From CAUPWF01 sp963515125 (lineage in GTDB: Bacteria > Bacillota > Clostridia > Lachnospirales > Lachnospiraceae): 64,000 bases of DNA. Under the pieces are notes generated by a model. That model saw only the letters and a list, made by a program, of their open reading frames with translations. It ran no database searches and was not told the DNA's origin. The DNA lies in NCBI GenBank assembly GCA_052116865.1, contig JBQKKG010000006.1, positions 124,001 to 188,000 of the forward strand, read 5' to 3'. Below are positions 60,959-64,000 of the stretch, in pieces. The translations under genes were made by a program, and so were the position numbers. Within the stretch, counting starts at the first letter, position 1; each line of letters starts with the position of its first letter.

Positions 60959-61270
60959 ATGGCAGCAATTAAAATTACACAGGATAATTTTGAACAAGAG
61001 GTAGTGAATGTAGGCATACCAGTACTTTTGGATTTTGGTGCAAGTTGGTGCGGGCCTTGTCAAATGTTAGCACCAGTGATTGAGGAGTTAGCGGATGAAT
61101 ACAAGGGAAAGATACAAGTTGGAAAGGTCGATATTGATGAAAGCATTGATTTAGCAAGGAAATACAGAGTACTAAGTGTCCCAACGATTGTATTATTTCA
61201 GGATGGTAAGGAAGTAAAGCGTGAGGTTGGATATCGATCAAAATCAGAGATTGAGGAATGGATAAAATAA
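60959..61270 (+). CDS. trxA: Thioredoxin (second copy)
   Basis: Protein of 103 residues with ASWCGPCQMLAPV (Cys31, Cys34), VGKVDIDE and cis-Pro loop SVPTIVLF, closest to classical TrxA. The start at 60959 has GAGGAGG 8 bases upstream; a TTG two codons before is rejected. It is monocistronic between repeat R4 and a terminator. Reduction of ribonucleotide reductase, peroxidases and methionine sulfoxide reductases is the usual role. The gene is directly downstream of its presumed Crp/Fnr activator. Confidence 0.95.
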   Translation: MAAIKITQDNFEQEVVNVGIPVLLDFGASWCGPCQMLAPVIEELADEYKGKIQVGKVDIDESIDLARKYRVLSVPTIVLFQDGKEVKREVGYRSKSEIEEWIK

Positions 61271-61277
61271 TTATGAA

Positions 61278-61315
61278 TTAAGGATGATGGCAGTTTGCCA
61301 CCATCCTTAATTTAT
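61278..61315 (+). terminator. Terminator after the second thioredoxin gene
   Basis: TTAAGGATG(A)TGGCA pairs with TGCCA(C)CATCCTTAA around GTT and runs into TTTAT. Confidence 0.88.
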
Positions 61316-61326
61316 AGAATCTTTAC

Positions 61327-61355
61327 TTGTTTGTAGCATATTTCTAAGCTATAAT
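61327..61355 (+). promoter_or_regulatory. Promoter of the ClpX-like gene
   Basis: TTGTTT (61327-61332), 17 bases, TATAAT (61350-61355), about 30 bases before the start codon. No CtsR-type heptad repeat is visible. Confidence 0.6.
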
Positions 61356-61383
61356 AAACCCATAGTGCTAGAAAGAAGGGATA

Positions 61384-62817
61384 ATGATGTCGGAAAAGGA
61401 TACAGAAATTATAGATAAAAAAGATATAGAAGTGGAAGATACTACAATAGATACAGAAGATGAAAACAATGATGAATACGAAAAGGTATGTTTTATCTGT
61501 CATAGACCAGAGAGTGTCGCTGGGAAAATGATGGATTTACCGAACGATATTAACATATGCTCTGATTGCATGCAAAAGAGTTTTGATGTTATGAATAATG
61601 GCAACATTGACTATAGTCAGTTGATGAATATGCCAGGTGTGCAATTTATGAATCTTTCAGATTTACAAAATACAGTGCCGAAAAAACAAAAAGTTAAGAA
61701 AAAGAAAAAGGAAGATGAAAAAAAGAATCCTGAATTGAGTATTAGAGATATACCCGCACCGCATAAGATTAAGGCGAGTTTAGATGAATACATAATTGGA
61801 CAAGATTATGCTAAAAAGGCAATTTCAGTTGCGGTTTATAATCATTACAAACGAGTAATTTCAGATACGATAGATGATATAGAGATTGAAAAATCGAATA
61901 TGTTAATGATTGGTCCAACAGGATGTGGTAAGACTTATTTGGTTAAGACATTAGCAAAGCTATTAGACGTGCCTTTGGCTATTACGGATGCGACCTCTTT
62001 AACAGAAGCTGGCTATATTGGAGATGATATTGAGAGTGTAGTATCTAAATTATTAGCAGCAGCAGATAATGATGTTGAACGAGCGGAAAGAGGTATTATA
62101 TTTATCGATGAAATTGATAAAATTGCTAAAAAGAAGAATACAAGTCAAAGAGATGTGAGTGGAGAGTCTGTACAGCAGGGTATGTTAAAACTACTAGAAG
62201 GTAGTGAGGTTGAAGTACCAGTTGGTGCAAATAGTAAGAATGCTATGGTTCCGCTTACAACTGTGAATACAAAAAACATATTATTTATTTGTGGTGGAGC
62301 ATTTCCTGATTTAGATACCATAATTAAAGAACGCTTAAATAAGCAATCTTCGATAGGTTTTATTGCTGAATTAAAGGATAAATATGACAAGGATAAAAAC
62401 ATCTTAGAAAAAGTGGCGGTAGAAGACCTCCGTAATTTTGGAATGATTCCTGAATTTATTGGACGATTGCCAGTTATATTTACACTGCAGGAATTAGGGG
62501 CAGATAAACTTGTTCAAATATTGAAAGAACCAAAGAATGCGATATTGAAACAATACAAAAAATTATTAGCACTAGATGAGGTACAACTGGAATTTGAAGA
62601 AGAGGCATTACAGGCTATCGCAGAGAAAGCGATGAAAAAGGATATAGGAGCGAGAGCGTTACGTGCAATTATTGAGGAATTTATGTTAGATATTATGTTT
62701 GAAATACCAAAAGATGACAATATAGGTCAGGTAACAATTACTAAGGACTATATTGAAGGAACTGGTGGTCCTCAGATTACTTTACGAGGACAGGGGCGCA
62801 TTGCTCAGAATCATTAA
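61384..62817 (+). CDS. ClpX-like AAA+ unfoldase, variant
   Basis: Protein of 477 residues, longer than usual ClpX (about 420). An acidic start of about 33 residues precedes a zinc-binding domain (CFICHRPES...NICSDCMQK). A lysine-rich linker leads to the AAA+ core: GPTGCGKTY (Walker A), pore loop GYIGDD, IIFIDEIDKIAKK (Walker B), FICGGAF and sensor 2 GARALR. The ClpP-docking loop IGF is present (QSSIGFIAEL), so it may feed ClpP. The RKH loop that recognises ssrA tags is replaced (GANSKNAMVPL), suggesting other substrates or adaptors. No clpP gene is near. It is either an extra ClpX paralogue or a diverged sole copy. Confidence 0.85.
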   Translation: MMSEKDTEIIDKKDIEVEDTTIDTEDENNDEYEKVCFICHRPESVAGKMMDLPNDINICSDCMQKSFDVMNNGNIDYSQLMNMPGVQFMNLSDLQNTVPKKQKVKKKKKEDEKKNPELSIRDIPAPHKIKASLDEYIIGQDYAKKAISVAVYNHYKRVISDTIDDIEIEKSNMLMIGPTGCGKTYLVKTLAKLLDVPLAITDATSLTEAGYIGDDIESVVSKLLAAADNDVERAERGIIFIDEIDKIAKKKNTSQRDVSGESVQQGMLKLLEGSEVEVPVGANSKNAMVPLTTVNTKNILFICGGAFPDLDTIIKERLNKQSSIGFIAELKDKYDKDKNILEKVAVEDLRNFGMIPEFIGRLPVIFTLQELGADKLVQILKEPKNAILKQYKKLLALDEVQLEFEEEALQAIAEKAMKKDIGARALRAIIEEFMLDIMFEIPKDDNIGQVTITKDYIEGTGGPQITLRGQGRIAQNH

Positions 62818-62855
62818 AAAAAGGCGAAAGAGCTAAATCTTTCGCCTTTTTGTAA
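62816..62855. terminator. Bidirectional terminator between ClpX-like and hypothetical genes
   Basis: AAAGGCGAAAGA pairs perfectly with TCTTTCGCCTTT around GCTAAA, flanked by A-run and T-run. Confidence 0.9.
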
Positions 62856-62866
62856 TTCATGTTTCA

Positions 62867-63358
62867 TTATGAATTATTTCCATCAGTATCAGGAAGCTCT
62901 AGTGGGATATATTCCGCATTATCATGCAATCTTTGAACTTTAGCTGCCAATGTATCTAACTCTATACTGATTTCTTCTAAAGCTCTTTTATCTACATTAT
63001 GATTTAAAAACAAGGATTCCATTGTATAAACAAGCTCATTTCCTGTCTCAGTTGTTTTAATAAATTTATCAAAATTACTACTGTGACTTGCATTTCTAAA
63101 TCTAGTAATATCGGTTGTAATAAATTCAATAATCTCTTTGTCGCTTGCGAATTTACCATGTTGCATAGCATATGGTCGTACCCTTTGTAGAAAATATTTG
63201 TCATTCTTAGTGATGTTAAATACATACGAAACTTTAAGTCCATTGTCAAGCTCAAAATCAACAATATGCATATGGCTTCCGAATTCAGTTACTTTAATGG
63301 CACCAAGTTGTCGTAGGCTTACGCCGATGATATCTCCGGTTATAGAATTAACGTTCAT
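62867..63358 (-). CDS. Hypothetical protein, 163 residues
   Basis: Soluble protein. The N-terminal half is beta-rich (VKVTEFG-like start ITGDIIGVSLRQLGAIKVTE, then MHIVDFELDNGLKVSYVFNI), the C-terminal half helical with an acidic tail (ELPDTDGNNS). I do not recognise a family. ATG at 63358 is preferred, with AAAGGTGG just upstream; GTG at 63367 overlaps that site. It lies 33 bases after the transporter gene on its upstream side in the opposite-strand order, that is both are on the minus strand and the transporter is transcribed towards it only after its own stop at 63401. Confidence 0.6.
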   Translation of the reverse strand: MNVNSITGDIIGVSLRQLGAIKVTEFGSHMHIVDFELDNGLKVSYVFNITKNDKYFLQRVRPYAMQHGKFASDKEIIEFITTDITRFRNASHSSNFDKFIKTTETGNELVYTMESLFLNHNVDKRALEEISIELDTLAAKVQRLHDNAEYIPLELPDTDGNNS

Positions 63359-63400
63359 TATATCCACCTTTCTAAAAACATAAAATTATTTTACAATACA

Positions 63401-64000
63401 TTATATTGCGAATTTAAGGAGTAAAAATATTGTGCTAATGACGATTGAGACAAGCATTAATGGAAATCCAACTTTAAAATAACTAGCAAAGGTAATTGGA
63501 TGACCCTGTTTATTACTAATTCCAGATAATACTACGTTTGCAGATGCACCGATAAGTGTACCATTACCGCCAAGACAAGCCCCTAATGATAAAGCCCACC
63601 ATAATGGCATTACATCCATATTTCCACTGGATTGCATTGTAAGAATTAGCGGAATAAGTGTAGCAACAAATGGAATATTATCCAAGAATGAAGATATAAT
63701 AGCAGAAACCCATAAGATAATAACCATAGTAACTACCATGTTGCTATTAGTTGCATTCATCAGCATATTCGCAAGTTTTGTAATTACACCGGTTTGTTGT
63801 AGTCCACCAACGACGATAAATAGGCCGACGAAAAACATAATAGTAGACCACTCTACGCCAAGTATAATCTCCTCTGCATCTTGTTTTCCAATCAGTAACA
63901 TGATAATAGCAGCAGTTAAAGCAATGGTACAGGATTCTACACCCAATTGACTATGAAAAATAAATGCAAAGACTACAATGATGATTAGCACAATGCTTTT
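63401..64000 (-). CDS. ArsB/NhaD-superfamily ion transporter, 5' end cut by window edge
   Basis: The visible 196 codons encode the C-terminal half of a membrane transporter with about six helices. The frame remains open at base 64000. EWSTIMFFVGLFIVVGGLQQTG, SSFLDNIPFVATLIPLI and GACLGGNGTLIGASANVV are hallmark motifs of the ion-transporter superfamily that includes ArsB, NhaD and CitM; the D-N-I/V-P and G-G-N-G-T-L-I-G-A-S-A-N motifs face each other in the transport site. The substrate (arsenite, Na+/H+ or an organic anion) cannot be decided from this part. The downstream hypothetical gene on the same strand may be co-transcribed. Confidence 0.85.
   Translation of the reverse strand, partial: KSIVLIIIVVFAFIFHSQLGVESCTIALTAAIIMLLIGKQDAEEIILGVEWSTIMFFVGLFIVVGGLQQTGVITKLANMLMNATNSNMVVTMVIILWVSAIISSFLDNIPFVATLIPLILTMQSSGNMDVMPLWWALSLGACLGGNGTLIGASANVVLSGISNKQGHPITFASYFKVGFPLMLVSIVISTIFLLLKFAI

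Overview
The window is A+T-rich chromosomal DNA of a Gram-positive anaerobe of the class Clostridia, most like Lachnospiraceae. This rests on strong AGGAGG ribosome sites, many intrinsic terminators, an LL-diaminopimelate aminotransferase (DapL), a DUF5721-type protein, a glnA-ANTAR regulator pair, lipoprotein-anchored ABC transporters and an SPKTG-type cell-wall sorting signal. The species cannot be named from the sequence alone.

Layout. 1-1.3 kb: bioY-bioD on the minus strand, with a BirA-like operator. 1.2-2.3 kb: a thioredoxin and a small DUF6132-like membrane protein whose frame holds a UGA where a cysteine is expected. 2.3-4.7 kb: a phospholipase-D family protein and a tocopherol-cyclase-like protein. 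4.8-9.8 kb: a BMP/Nup-type nucleoside ABC transporter, then a REC-HK-REC-REC hybrid kinase, lrgAB and an S33 peptidase. 14.4-27.3 kb: a PdaB-like polysaccharide deacetylase gene cut in two by a 12.1 kb element that carries its own large serine recombinase. 27.5-36.2 kb: a membrane protein, a second heterodimeric ABC exporter, a PucR-type regulator and an XpaC-TelA pair. 36.2-40.4 kb: glnA, ANTAR regulator, dapF, dapL. 40.5-46.4 kb: a maltodextrin operon (binding protein, two permeases, malQ) followed by its LacI-family regulator, with tandem operators. 46.5-53.8 kb: tRNA-Gln(CUG), a hypothetical protein, an AraC/GyrI-like regulator, and a zinc-ribbon membrane protein next to a MacB/FtsX-type ABC system. 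53.8-64 kb: GNAT, htpG with a CIRCE element, DUF5721, rluF-like, ligA, a Crp/Fnr regulator, a second thioredoxin, a variant ClpX, a hypothetical protein and part of an ArsB/NhaD-like transporter.

The strongest observation is the interrupted deacetylase. The 5' part (14395-14576) and 3' part (26703-27279) rejoin in frame across a TG dinucleotide and give one 252-residue CE4 protein. The inserted DNA ends in 11-bp inverted arms whose centre of symmetry falls on that same TG, as expected for serine-integrase att sites. The element carries a TetR-controlled heterodimeric ABC exporter, a MATE pump, a leucine-rich-repeat wall protein, decayed genes, a 42-residue ORF and the recombinase. It resembles the skin-type elements that interrupt sporulation genes and are excised precisely.

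A second system links three loci. GTGA-N5-TCAC dyads lie 29 bases (centre to first base of the -10 box) upstream of both thioredoxin genes and of the DUF6132-like gene. A Crp/Fnr protein with the R-E-x-x-x-R recognition-helix pattern is encoded immediately before the second thioredoxin. This looks like a compact class II-activated thiol/redox regulon. A family of palindromic repeats downstream of genes also runs through the window, with four copies.
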